Shown: piece after piece, positions 45,966-56,900 of the stretch
Layout: every line of letters begins with the position of its first letter
Position numbering within the stretch: the first letter of the stretch is position 1
Source of the DNA: Sphingomonas swuensis
Lineage (GTDB): Bacteria > Pseudomonadota > Alphaproteobacteria > Sphingomonadales > Sphingomonadaceae
Assembly: GCF_039538045.1 (NCBI RefSeq)
Contig: NZ_BAABBQ010000001.1
Location: 2,564,001 to 2,628,000 of the forward strand
Length of the DNA: 64,000 bases
Reading direction: 5' to 3'
Notes under the pieces: generated by a model
Told to the model about the DNA's origin: nothing
Databases searched by the model: none
Seen by the model: only the letters and a program-made list of their open reading frames with translations
Made by a program: the position numbers and the translations under genes

Positions 45966-46102
45966 GCTCCAGGCAAGGAACAGGAAGAAGCCGATCGCCG
46001 AGAAAAGGATGATCCGGCGGGCACCGGTCAGTGGCTGGCGGTGCCGGCTCGAGTGGCCCGAAGGCGCGAAGGGGATGGAGGAGATGATGCTACGCGCCTG
46101 TT

Positions 46103-47197
46103 CTATTCGTTGGCCAGCACGGCGCTGCCGGTGCTTGCGGTGGTGACCGCCGCAACCACCGCGACGTCACGTGGTGCCGGGGTCGGCTGCTGCTGGGCGA
46201 GCAGCGCCTTGGTGCGGCTGCCGCTGTCGCGCGGATCGGGGATGCTGAGGGTCCAGCCCTTGCTTGGGTCCATCAACCCACCGACGTCGTTCGAGGCGCG
46301 GCGAACGGTCTTGTCCTGCTCGAAGGTGATCTGCGCCGGCGGAATGTTCGCGGCCGCGATCTCATCGCCCGTGATCGGGGCCACGGGGCGGAGGACCGGA
46401 CGAAGCGCCGCCGGGTCGCTCGGCTCGCCGATGTAGCGGCCCGTGAAGGCGCCGCGCTGGCCCCAGGCACCCGGCCAGCGGTAGAAGATGTGCGCGCCGA
46501 TCTTGCTCACCTTGGCCAGCATCGGCGCCCAGTACGGTGCGACATAGTCGGCATGGTAGTGCGTCGCCTGGCCGACCGATGCCTCTACGTAGCCGGCAAG
46601 CGCGGCGGCCGCGACCTTCCGGGCCTCCGCCCAGGCACCGACGGCCGCGGGACGAAGCAGCGATCCGTCGCAGACGAAGGTGAATTGGCAGATCGGGGTC
46701 TGGTTGCGCTGGTAGACGACCCCGCAGACCGACTTGGGAAAGGCCGGGTGGCGCATCCGGTTGAGAATGACCTGCGCGACCGCGCGGCGACCTTCGACCG
46801 GCTCGAACCCGGCCTCGTAGTAAACCGCTTGGGTGAGGCAGGTCAGCGCCCGGTCGTAGCTGGTGCCGCCTGTCGGCGCGGCGAACGGGGCCGCCGCCTG
46901 CACCGGTGCGCGGTCGAACGGAAGCGCGGCGTTGATCTGTTCGGCGGCCTGGCCCGTCGCCCGAACCTCGAGCGACTGCGCGCCGCTGGTGGCGGAGATC
47001 AGCGCCCTCGCCTGCGCCGGAACGACCGGGAGCGCGGTCGGAAGGGCGGCGTCGGCCCGGCCGCGCATGCTTGCCGCCAGCGTCAGGCCGAGCGCTCCCA
47101 GAGCGAGCAACCCGACCAGGCCGAGCGCGACCATGTCGAGCCGGAGTGCCGTAAGGCGGATGGCCAGCCGGCGCCGATATAGCGCGATCCCGCTCAT
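46103..47197 (-). CDS. SleB-family cell wall hydrolase within the secretion operon
   Basis: A 364-residue protein: cytoplasmic N-terminus, one transmembrane helix (MVALGLVGLLALGALGLTLA), a linker, then the Hydrolase_2/SleB domain. Conserved motifs are LTQAVYYEAGFEPVEGRRAV (catalytic Glu), VILNRMRHPAFPKSVCGVVY and CQFTFVCDG. These enzymes act as peptidoglycan lytic transglycosylases. Its ATG overlaps the exporter stop (ATGA) and its stop touches the HlyD frame, so it is translated as part of the type I secretion operon. A TonB-like Pro/Ala-rich tail follows the domain. Confidence 0.88.
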   Translation of the reverse strand: MSGIALYRRRLAIRLTALRLDMVALGLVGLLALGALGLTLAASMRGRADAALPTALPVVPAQARALISATSGAQSLEVRATGQAAEQINAALPFDRAPVQAAAPFAAPTGGTSYDRALTCLTQAVYYEAGFEPVEGRRAVAQVILNRMRHPAFPKSVCGVVYQRNQTPICQFTFVCDGSLLRPAAVGAWAEARKVAAAALAGYVEASVGQATHYHADYVAPYWAPMLAKVSKIGAHIFYRWPGAWGQRGAFTGRYIGEPSDPAALRPVLRPVAPITGDEIAAANIPPAQITFEQDKTVRRASNDVGGLMDPSKGWTLSIPDPRDSGSRTKALLAQQQPTPAPRDVAVVAAVTTASTGSAVLANE

Positions 47198-49362
47198 GCC
47201 TGCGCTCCTCGTTGCTCGGCTGCTGCCGCCTCGCGCAGCCGGCCAAGCACCGCGTCGGTCGGCCCGTCGGCGATGATCCGGCCATTGTCGATCACCAGCA
47301 GCCGGTCGACGATCGCCAGCATCTGGTGGCGGTGGGTGGCGACGATCAGCGTCTGCTCGGGCGACAAGGCCGTACGCAGCTTGTCGATGAAGTAATTCTC
47401 GGTCTGGCTGTCCATCGCGCCGGTCGGCTCGTCGAGGAACAGCATGCGGCTGTCACTGACCAGCGCCCGGGCGAGCACCAGCAACGCGCGCTGGCCGCCC
47501 GACAGGAGCGCCCCACGCTCGCCGACCGGAAGGTCGAAGCCGGCGGCGTCGCGCGACAGGAAGATGTCGGCGCCCGAGCGGCGGACCGCGTCGATCAGTT
47601 GCTCGTCGGTCGCGCGCGCCCCGCCCAGCAGGAGGTTGTCCTTGACCGAGCCCGAGAACAGCTCGGCATCCTGGCCGACGAAGCGGAAGGCGTCCCGCAG
47701 CTGGTGCGGATGATATTGGCGGCTGTCGAGGCCATCGACGGTGAGCACGCCCTCGGTCGGCGCATAGAGGCCGCACAGCAGCCGGCCGAGCGTCGACTTG
47801 CCCGAGGCGACCCGGCCGATGATGCCGATCTTCTCGCCCGGCCTGATCGTCAGGTTGACGTCGCTGAGGCTGTCGCGGGCCGCGGTCGGATAGCGGAAGC
47901 CGACATGCTCGAGCGCAATATGGCCGCTGCGGATCTCCGGCACGATCGAGCGCGCCGCGCTGACCCGCTCGTCGCCCGATTCCATCATCCGCTGAAGGCT
48001 GTCGAGGGTGGTGAAGGCCTGCTTGCCGCGCGTGATGAGGAAGGCGAACTGGCCGACCGGCGACAGCGCGCGCCCGGCCAGCATGACGATGGCGATGATC
48101 GCGCCCATGCTCATCTCGCCGGCATTGAACAGGTAGAAGCCACCGATCAGCAGTCCGATCGAGATGACCTGCTGCGACAGGCTGGCGAGGTTCACCGCGA
48201 CTGCGGTCAGCCGCCGCATCTTCTCCTGGGTCGCGGCGGTCATGTCGCTGAGGCGCCGCCAGCGACCGAGCATCTGCCCTTCGGCGCGCTGCGCCTTGAG
48301 CGTCTCGAGCCCGCTGATCGATTCGACCAGTACGCTGTGTTGGAGGCTGGAATCGGCCTGCGCGTCCAGCGCAGCCTGGTTCATCCCCCGCTGCAGGCTC
48401 ATGCCCGCGATCAGCATCAGGGTGATCCCTACCAGTGGCACCAGCACCAGCCAGCCGGCGAGCACGGTGATCAGCCCGAGGAACAGGAACAGGAAGATCA
48501 TGTCGACAGCGAGCACGACGGTGGTCGAGGCGAAGAAGTCGCGGACCATCTCATATTCGCTGACCCGCCGCGCCATCGCGCCGGTGCTTCCCGCGCGCTC
48601 GGCGAGCGGGATGTTCATGATCTTCTCGAACAGCTTCTGGCTGAGCTTGGCATCGAGCGAGCGGCCCACCTCGTCGATCAGCTGCGATCGGGCCAGGCGG
48701 AGCATGAAGTCGAGCCCGAGCGCGAGCAGCACGCCGAGCGCCAGCACCCACAGGGTGGGGATCGCCTTGTTCGGGATGACCCGGTCGTAGACGTGCATGG
48801 TGAACAGCGGCACCGCGAACGCCAGAAGGTTGACGACCAGCGCCGCCAGAAGGACCGGGCGAAGCTCGCCGCGGACCTTGTTCACCTCGCTCCAGAACCA
48901 GTGGACGCGCTTGGCCTTGTCCCACGGCCGCTCGCCCGCCCGCTCCTGCGTCGGATCGGCCTCGACCTGGACCGCGCGGCCGGTGAACAGCGGCTCGATC
49001 TCGCCCGACTGGACCCACATCGGCTCGGCAGCGCCAGGCACATAGACGAGCGCGTCACGGCCGTTCAGTTCTTTGAGGACGATCGCGCGGCCGTCTTCCA
49101 GCTCGAGGATCGCGGGCAGCTTCGCCGTGGGCCAGCCCTTGAGGGGACGGGTCAGCGGGAAGCCGCGCATCCCGACCTGCTCGAGCGCGGGCTCGACCTG
49201 GTGGAAGGGCAGAAGGCCACGGCTGTCGAGTGCCAGTCCGGCGCGCAGCAGGACCGGCGAGGAGGGCCGCTCCGCTGCGCGCGCGAGATAGGCAAGGCAA
49301 TCGAGGACGGGGTCGAGGGCCTCGCTGGACGAGGATTCGACGAGGTTCACGAAACTCAACAC
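47194..49362 (-). CDS. Type I secretion ABC exporter with C39-like domain (LapB-like)
   Basis: A 722-residue exporter. Residues 1-130 form a C39-peptidase-like domain (DPVLDCLAYLAR, LALDSRGLLPFHQVEPAL) without a clear catalytic pair, as in exporters of RTX and giant adhesins. Six transmembrane helices follow, then the ATPase with Walker A IGRVASGKSTLG, signature LLSGGQRALLVLARAL and Walker B MLFLDEPTGAMDS. It should export the adhesin together with the HlyD and TolC-type genes beside it. Confidence 0.93.
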   Translation of the reverse strand: MLSFVNLVESSSSEALDPVLDCLAYLARAAERPSSPVLLRAGLALDSRGLLPFHQVEPALEQVGMRGFPLTRPLKGWPTAKLPAILELEDGRAIVLKELNGRDALVYVPGAAEPMWVQSGEIEPLFTGRAVQVEADPTQERAGERPWDKAKRVHWFWSEVNKVRGELRPVLLAALVVNLLAFAVPLFTMHVYDRVIPNKAIPTLWVLALGVLLALGLDFMLRLARSQLIDEVGRSLDAKLSQKLFEKIMNIPLAERAGSTGAMARRVSEYEMVRDFFASTTVVLAVDMIFLFLFLGLITVLAGWLVLVPLVGITLMLIAGMSLQRGMNQAALDAQADSSLQHSVLVESISGLETLKAQRAEGQMLGRWRRLSDMTAATQEKMRRLTAVAVNLASLSQQVISIGLLIGGFYLFNAGEMSMGAIIAIVMLAGRALSPVGQFAFLITRGKQAFTTLDSLQRMMESGDERVSAARSIVPEIRSGHIALEHVGFRYPTAARDSLSDVNLTIRPGEKIGIIGRVASGKSTLGRLLCGLYAPTEGVLTVDGLDSRQYHPHQLRDAFRFVGQDAELFSGSVKDNLLLGGARATDEQLIDAVRRSGADIFLSRDAAGFDLPVGERGALLSGGQRALLVLARALVSDSRMLFLDEPTGAMDSQTENYFIDKLRTALSPEQTLIVATHRHQMLAIVDRLLVIDNGRIIADGPTDAVLGRLREAAAAEQRGAQA

Positions 49363-49378
49363 ACGTCCCCTGCTACGC

Positions 49379-50860
49379 TTACTGGCCGGCCGGCGCGGTC
49401 TCCGCGACCGGAGCCGCGGCCGCCACCGGACGCGGAGTCGCGCCGACGTCCTGCGGATCGGCCGGCGGACCCATGACCGGGTAGCGCAGGCTGTTTTCCT
49501 GGCGGTCGGTGGCCGGCACCGAACGGACCTTGTAGCGGCTGCGAAGGTCGCTGTAGGCCTCGCGCGGCATCTGGACGCCGAGCGCCTCGATCAGCCGGTT
49601 GGAAGCGGCCAGCACCCGATATTGCGCGAACAGGCGGCTCATCCGCGCCGTCTCGGCCTGCGCCTGGACGTTCTGGCGGGTGTTCTGCGCGTCGAGCACG
49701 TCGAGCAGGCTGCGCCGCCCGACGTTGAACTGCTCGCGGTAGGAGAGCAGCAGGTCGTCGCTGATCCGGCTCTGGTTCTCGAGCTCGCCGACCAGGCGCT
49801 GCTGGTTCTGCAGCCGGCTCCAGGCCGAGCGGGCATCCTCCTCGGCGCGGCGCTGGGTCTCGAACAGCCGGGCATGGGCCTCGTCGGCGCGGCGCTGCTG
49901 CTCGCGGACATTGGCTTCCTTGATCCCGCCGTTGGTCAGCGTCCAGCGCATCACCAGATTGGCCTGGAGGTCGCGGGTGTTGCCCGCGAATCCGTCGATG
50001 TCGTTACCGACCCGGGCCCGGCCTTCGGCATTGAGCCGCGGACCGACGTCGCTGCGCGCGGCACGCACCACTTCGCGCGCCGAGTTGAGGTCGGCAACGG
50101 CTTCCTGGACGCGCGGATTGTCGTTGCGCGCGGCGGCCTCGGCCTCGGCCAGCGTGGCCGGAACCTGGCCGGTCAGGTCAGGCGGAACCGAGACGCTGTC
50201 GATGGGCATGCCGGTCAGGGTCTGGAAGGAAATGGAGGCGGTCTCGAGGTCCTCGCGAGCCTCGGTCACCCGTGCCCGGGCCGACTGCAGCCGCTCCTCG
50301 GCCTGCTGCTGGTCGGCGATCGAGATCGACCCCTGCTGCACGCCCTGGCGAAGGTCGCCGGCAAGCCGCTCGTGGAAGGCGACATTGTCTTCGGAAATGG
50401 CGACCAGCCGCTGCTGGAGCAGATAGTCGATGTAGTTGCGCGCGACGTTGAGCGCGACGAACTGGCTGCGCTCCTCGACCCGGGCCGAGGCGGCATCGGT
50501 GCGGCTCGCCTGGCGGCGAATCTCGGCATTGCGGCCGCCGGCATCGACCAGCAGCTGGTCGACCACCAGCTCGCCCTCGACCGGCTTCAGGAGCTCGTCG
50601 CCGAGACCGATCCGGCGGCGGCTCGGATTGCGCAGCTCGCGCAGGCCGGCCGAGGCGCGCAGGTCGACCCGCGGGTGCCACTGGCCACGGGCCTGGTTCA
50701 ATTCTTCCATCGTCGCTTCGCGGTTGTGCACCGCCTGCCGGATCTCGGGATTGCTCTGCAGCGCGGCCTGCACCGCCGAGCGAAGGTCGACGGCGTGGGC
50801 CGGCACCGCGCAGGCAATCAGCGCGCCCGGCACGATCAGCGTCCAATGCTTCAAGGTCAT
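49379..50860 (-). CDS. TolC-family outer membrane channel of the secretion system (LapE-like)
   Basis: A 493-residue outer-membrane efflux protein. A signal peptide (ending CAVPAHAVD) is followed by two OEP repeats: LRSAVQAALQSNPEIRQA with QARGQWHPRVDLRAS, and DVGPRLNAEGRARVGND with AWSRLQNQQRLV and FNVGRRSLLDVLDAQNT. The ATG at 50860 has GGGGGAA just upstream; longer readings are unsupported. It lies directly after the adhesin gene and 16 bp before the exporter. Confidence 0.92.
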   Translation of the reverse strand: MTLKHWTLIVPGALIACAVPAHAVDLRSAVQAALQSNPEIRQAVHNREATMEELNQARGQWHPRVDLRASAGLRELRNPSRRRIGLGDELLKPVEGELVVDQLLVDAGGRNAEIRRQASRTDAASARVEERSQFVALNVARNYIDYLLQQRLVAISEDNVAFHERLAGDLRQGVQQGSISIADQQQAEERLQSARARVTEAREDLETASISFQTLTGMPIDSVSVPPDLTGQVPATLAEAEAAARNDNPRVQEAVADLNSAREVVRAARSDVGPRLNAEGRARVGNDIDGFAGNTRDLQANLVMRWTLTNGGIKEANVREQQRRADEAHARLFETQRRAEEDARSAWSRLQNQQRLVGELENQSRISDDLLLSYREQFNVGRRSLLDVLDAQNTRQNVQAQAETARMSRLFAQYRVLAASNRLIEALGVQMPREAYSDLRSRYKVRSVPATDRQENSLRYPVMGPPADPQDVGATPRPVAAAAPVAETAPAGQ

Positions 50861-50885
50861 AAATTCCCCCTTCTGGTCTGAAGCT

Positions 50886-50917
50886 GGGCGGGGTGCCCGT
50901 CCACTGGCCCCCCGCCC
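50886..50917 (-). promoter_or_regulatory. GC hairpin between the adhesin stop and the tolC start
   Basis: GGGCGGGG at 50886-50893 pairs with CCCCGCCC at 50910-50917 around a 16-base loop. It lies in the 67-bp gap between the adhesin and the outer-membrane channel gene. No T-run follows. It could attenuate transcription or block exonucleases, so that adhesin and transporter are made in different amounts. Confidence 0.4.
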
Positions 50918-50927
50918 GCCTTGGTTG

Positions 50928-53900
50928 TTAGCCGTTGACGGCTGCTGGAAGCGCGTCGGGATGAGTGGTCTGCGCATCCATCACCGACGGTTGGGCCTGG
51001 AACAAGGGACTGAAATGGCCACCGTCCCAGCCCGGAACATGAGCGGAAAGCTGGGTTGCCAGCTCCCCAAGACCGCGGACCGCGCCCTCGTTCACGTCGC
51101 CATTCTGATGCTGGACCGGGTCGGCCAGCTTGATCGCCGCGTCGATCAGCGAGTCGAGGCTGACCGGGTCAGAGCCGCCGCCCGACAGGGCATCGACGAT
51201 GACCTTGCCGACCACCGCATTGGCCTGGCCGCCCTGGATCCCGGCAAGAGCATCGGCACCGGGAGTGCCGGCCGTGCCGAAGGCGAGCTCGATGTTCGCC
51301 GGCATGACGATCTCGTTGCCGCCGAAGCTCGTGCCGCCCGACTGGGCCAGCTCGGTCCCGCTGTCGGGCAGGAAGGCCGACAGCGTCGGAGCCTCGCCGC
51401 CGATCGTCGCGGTGAAGGTCGACATGTCGCCCTGGCCGCTAGCGGCGGACCCGCTGTCGGCGACCTGCAGCTCCTGCGCGATGTTGCCGTCGAAGGTCGC
51501 CCGCAGCGTGTCGAGACGCATGTCGGTTCCGAGATCCTGACCGTACAGCTGCATGTCGGTGGCCGACAGGCGGCTGCCGTGGTCGCTGAAGTCGAACGGC
51601 ACGAGCGGATCGCTCGGGCTTGCCGCCGCGCTCGACGAGTAGGTCGCAAGCCCGGCCAGCAGCGCCAGGTTGGTGGTGCTGGTGCTGGTGCTGCTGCTGC
51701 CACCGATGAACGACATCGATGACTCCATCGTCCGCAGCCCGCTGCTGGTCGTGGTCGAGCTGGTGGTGCTCGGCGCATTGAGCGTGACCGACAGGTTGCT
51801 GCTGCTCGACATGTCCCCGTCGCCGTCGACGATCACGATCGGCAGGTTGAACTGGACCGGCGCCGTGCTCGGCACCGCCGCGCCGAAGCCCGAGAACTTG
51901 ATGTCCGACCCGCTGACAAATTCGACTTCGAGGCTGGTGTAGCCGCTCGCCGTGAAGATCGCGACCGAGGTCTCGGGCGGGCCGCTGTTGCCGCTCGCAC
52001 CGCTGATGTTGGTGACGACCAGCCCGCCATTGGCATCGAGCTGGTAGGTGAAGGTGTGTCCGGACAGAGTGACGCTCTGCACGCTGGTGGTGGTGGTCAG
52101 CAGAGCGCTCGCCACCCCATTGTAGGTGATGACCACGCCGTTGATGACGTCCTGCGTGCCGTCTCCGACGATGTTGTCGGGATCGTTGTCGTCGAAGGCC
52201 TCGAACCGCAGGGTCGTGCCGCCCGACTGACGGAAGCTGACGCTGCCGCCGTTGGTCGTCCAATGCTGGTCGAAGGTGTGACCGTTCGTGGCATTGTCGA
52301 CATAGTTGTTGGGCGGCGAACCGGTAAGGTCGACCACAAAGTCGAGGCGGAAACCCTCGCCCGGGCCGACCGACTGGCCGGTATCGACACCACCGAGGAT
52401 GCCGCTGGTGTTGACCGACGGGCCGCCGATCGGAGTGATCAGCACGTCGTTGCTGTTGTCATTGACCGGTGAGGAAACCTGCCCGTTGGGCACGATCCCG
52501 AACCAGCCCTTGTTGCCGCCGATGAAGTCGTAATTGGCATCGGTGAAGCTGACGTTGGTCAGGCTGTCGACCGGCACGTTCATGTCGATCGTGTAGGTCG
52601 AGCCGGTGATGGTGGCGGTGAACACCAGGGTGCCGTTGGCCGACGCGGTCAGCGTCTGCCCGTCGGCGCTCACCGCGAAGGTGACCGGCTGGCCGCCAGC
52701 GGTCAGCCCGGTCGGATAGCCGGCGAGGTTCTTCGAGAACTGCGCCGTGCCGCCGTCGTTGCCGACATTGTTGCTGATCCCGAGCGCGTCGCCGAAGTCG
52801 ATCGCGCCCGTGTCGAGCCCGCTCGAACTGTTGACCAGCACCGCGGCTTCCGGGCTGACGGCGGTCGGACCGTCGTCGAGGAAGCTGATGTTCTGGCCGA
52901 TTGCTATCACGTTCGACGCGGTGTCGCCGTCGCCGTCCTTGATCGTGGCGGTGAGCGTGATGAGGTTGTCCGCCGACAGGGTGACGGCGCTCGCGCCGGC
53001 TTCCTGCGGATCGTTCGGATCGTCGTGCTTGACCGCGCGCTGCTGGTCGAGCGTGACGTTGCCGCTGGCATCGACGCTGACCACGAACACCAGCAGGTTG
53101 GAGCCCGCAGTGCGACCCTCGACCTGGCCCGAACCGTTCACCGACAGCACCACATTCTGTCCGCTCAGCGTGTCGACGACTCCGGTCGCGCCGGCGTTGA
53201 TGCCAAGGGTGTAGGCCACCGCGCCCGTCGCGGCGGCGCCATCCGCGCCATAGTTGAACCCGAAGGCACCGGCGAAGGCGGTCGTGGCGTTGACGTTGAG
53301 CGTCGTGTCGTCGGTGATCAGCGAACCCTGCGGCCCCGCGTTGCTCACCAGCGGGACGTCGTCGACGATGCCGATGGTGATGGTGCCGCTGGCACTGTCG
53401 CCGGTGGCGTCGGTGACGCTGACGGTGACCGTATCGCTGATCGGGTTGACCTCGCCCTGACCGGTGTGGGTCAGCGCCGCCTTCAGCGTGTAGCTGTAGC
53501 TGTAGGTGGTGACGCTGCCGACGGTCGACGAACCCGTGATGGTGAGGGTGCCCTCACCGGTGTCGAACACCGCGCCGTTGGTCACGGCAACACCGCCGAT
53601 GGTGACGCTTCCGGTCTCGCCCTTGAGATCGACCTGGAAGGAGCCGGTCACGGTCTCGCTGGTCGAACCATGCTGGACCCCGTCCGCGAGGCCGTCCTCG
53701 TAGACGATCCGGCTGTCGCCCGTCACCGCCGGGACTCGGAGGTCCTGGTTGAGCGCGATGGTCAGCTGGGCAACATCGATGTCGCCGTCGCCGTCCTTCA
53801 TCTGGTAGCTGAACGTCTCGCTGGTGACGCCCGTCGGGATCGACGCGGTCTTGAGCGTGTAGACGTAGCTGCCGTCGGCCTTGATCAGCAGGTCGCCATA

Positions 53901-56900
53901 GGTGCCCGCGATGATCGTGCCGGTGGTGCCGGTGAGCACCGCCGCGAAGCTTCCGCCCGCGGCCTCGGCCCCGGTGCGAACGCCGATGACGCTGCCCGGA
54001 AGATCCGCGCCGATGTTGTCGGCCGATCCGTCGGTCGCGTTGGCGTCGCTGCCGCCGCTGCCGGTCAGGACATTGCCGTCGGCCACGTTGCCGAGACCCT
54101 CGGTCACGCTGTCGCTGTCGTTGGCCGCGATCGGAACGTCGTCGACGATCCCGATGGTGATCGTGCCGCTCGCCGCATCGCCGGTCGCGTCGGCGACGTT
54201 GATGGTGACGATGTCGCTGATCGGGTTGATCTCGCCCGCACCGCTATGGGTCAGCGCCACCTTCAGCGTGTAGCTGTAGCTGTAGGTGGTGACGCCGGCG
54301 TTGGTCGAGACGCCGGTGATCGTCAGCAGGCCTTCGCCCGTGTCGAACACCGCGCCATTGGTCACGGCGACGCCGCCGATGGTGACCGAGCCGGTCTCAC
54401 CCTTGAGGTCGACCTGGAAGGAGCCCGTCACCGTCTCGCTGGCCGAGCCATGCTGGACGCCGTCCGCAAGCCCGTCCTCGTACACCGTCCCGGTCGGATT
54501 GGTGACCATCGGGATGCGCGTATCCTGGTCGAGGCTGATGGTGAGCTGCGCCACGTCGATGTCGCCGTCGCCGTCCTTGAGCTGGTAGCTGAAGGTCTCG
54601 CTGGTGACACCCGCCGGAATGGAGGCGGTCTTGAGGGTGTAGACGTAGCTGCCGTCGGCCTTGATCAACAGGTCGCCGTAGGTCCCGGCGATGACCGTTC
54701 CGCCGGTCCCGGTCGGAACGGCGGCGAAGGCGCCGCCCGCAGCCTCGGTGCCGGTGCGTGCACCGACCACGCTGCCCGGCAGGTCGGCGCCGATCGTGTC
54801 CGCACCGGCAGTGCCCGCCGGATTGGCGCCGGCACCGGTCACGACATTGCCGTCGGTGCTGTTGCCGAAGCCCTCGGTCACGCGATCGAGGTCGTTGCGG
54901 GCGATCGGCTGGTCGTCGACGATCGTGATCGTGATCGTGCCGGTGACGCTGTTCCCGCCGGCATCCTTGGCCGTGTAGGTGAACTGCTCGGTCCCGCTGG
55001 TCGGATTGGCGACGCCGTTCGCGACCGGGCTGGTGAGGGTGTAGATCCACTTGCCGGTGGCGCTGTCGAGGCTGAGCTGGCCGTAGGTGCCGACCCCGCT
55101 GCCGCTCAGCGTGTAGCTGGTGGCGCCGGCGACATCGATGTCGCCCTCGGTAGTCTCGCCCGTCGAGGCCGGGGTGGAGCCCTCAACCGTGCCGGCCGCA
55201 AGATCCTTGCCGTCGACGACGAGGTCGAGCGCGGCCTCGAACACCGTGCCGGTCTGGTTGACCTGCGGCAGGCTGACGTTGGTGACGTCGATCGTCAGCG
55301 TGGTGGTCGAGATGTCGCCGTCCGAGTCGCGGATCGTGTAGGTGAACACGTCCTGCTGCGTCGTGGTGACGCTGTCCGGATTGGCCTTGTAGGTGTAGCT
55401 GCCGTCGGCGTTGAGGGTCAGCTTGCCGTAAAGGCCGGTGATCTCCGTCCCGACATTGCCGCTGGCGGGAACGGCGGTGTCGCCGCCGGTTTTGACCCCG
55501 ACCACGACCGCCGAGTCGGCGCCGCGGGTATCGGCACCGGCGAGACCGCTGGTGGTGCCGGTGCCGGCGACGACATTGCCGTCGGTGGTGCTGCCCTCCG
55601 AAACGCTGTCGGTGTCGAGCCGGGCAACGGGGGCGTCATCCTTGATGGTGATGACGAGGTTGCCGCCATTGGTGTCGCCGTCGTCATCGGTGACGACCAG
55701 GGCAAAGGACTGGGTGACGTCGCCGGGCGCCGGCTGGCCGGTGCCGTCGGTGTTGTCGAGCAGCGTGTAGGTGTAGCTGATGGTCCCGCTGCCGGTCGCC
55801 TCATTGTAGGTGACCGCGGTGACGACCAGCGTGCCGGTCGCATTGCTGAAGGCCGTGATCGGCGTGTTCAGCGAGAGCGGGGTGCCGGCCAGCGTGACCG
55901 ACTCGATGCCGTCGGCACCGCTGAAGGTGATGGTTCCGCTGACCTGCTCGCGGGTGTCGCCATTGGCACCCGCCGCCGCTTCCTCACCCGATCCCTCGGA
56001 CTCGTTGCCGCGAGCCGCGAGCGCCGCTTCGTAGACCGTCGTCGAGGCCGAGTCGCTCGGAATGGTGACGATCACGGGGTTGTCGGCGATGTTGATCGTC
56101 AGCGTCGTCGGCCGGATGTCGCCATCGCTGTCGCGCAGGACGTAGCTGAAGACGTCGCTTCCGGTCAGCGGGGCATCGTTCGCCCGAGTGTAGCTGTAGT
56201 TGCCGTTCTGGAAGATCGTCAGCGTGCCATACTGGCCGACGACCGAATAGGAGCCGCTGACCGGGCTCGAGTTGAACGGACCCGCGAGATTGACGCTTCC
56301 CGCTCCGATCACGATCGCGCCGTCCGCACCGACGGTATCCGCGCCCGCGGCCCCGCTGGTGGTGCCGATGCCGCTGATGACGTTGCCCGTCTCCGGTCCG
56401 ACGCGATTCTCGACGATGTCGACATCGGGGCGCGCGGTCGGCGCGTCGTCGACGATCTTGATGACGAGGTTGCCCGACGGCGAGACGTCGCCGTCCTTGT
56501 CGGTGATGACGATGGCATAAGCCGGCGAAAGCGTGTTGCCGCCGTCGGTCGCCTCGACGCCGAGGCGGTTGTCGGTCAGCGTGTAGGTGTAGCCGATCGA
56601 GCCGACACCGGTCGTCGCATTGTAGCTGACACCGGTGACAACCAGCGTCTGGCCGCCGGCCGTGCTGATCGTCTGCGGATAGGTGCCACCCAGATCGATG
56701 GTCACGCCACCGACGCTGATCGCGCCCAGGCCATCCTTGGAGACGAAGCCGATGCTGCCGCTGACCGCTTCGCGCGGGTCGCTGTTGTTGGTGGCGTCGC
56801 CGTCCGCGATCTCGCCCGAGCCTGCGGGCTCGCCCGGCCGGGTGGAAAGACCGGCCTCATAGACCGTGGTGCTCGCCTCGCCCGGTCCCGGGATGGTGAC

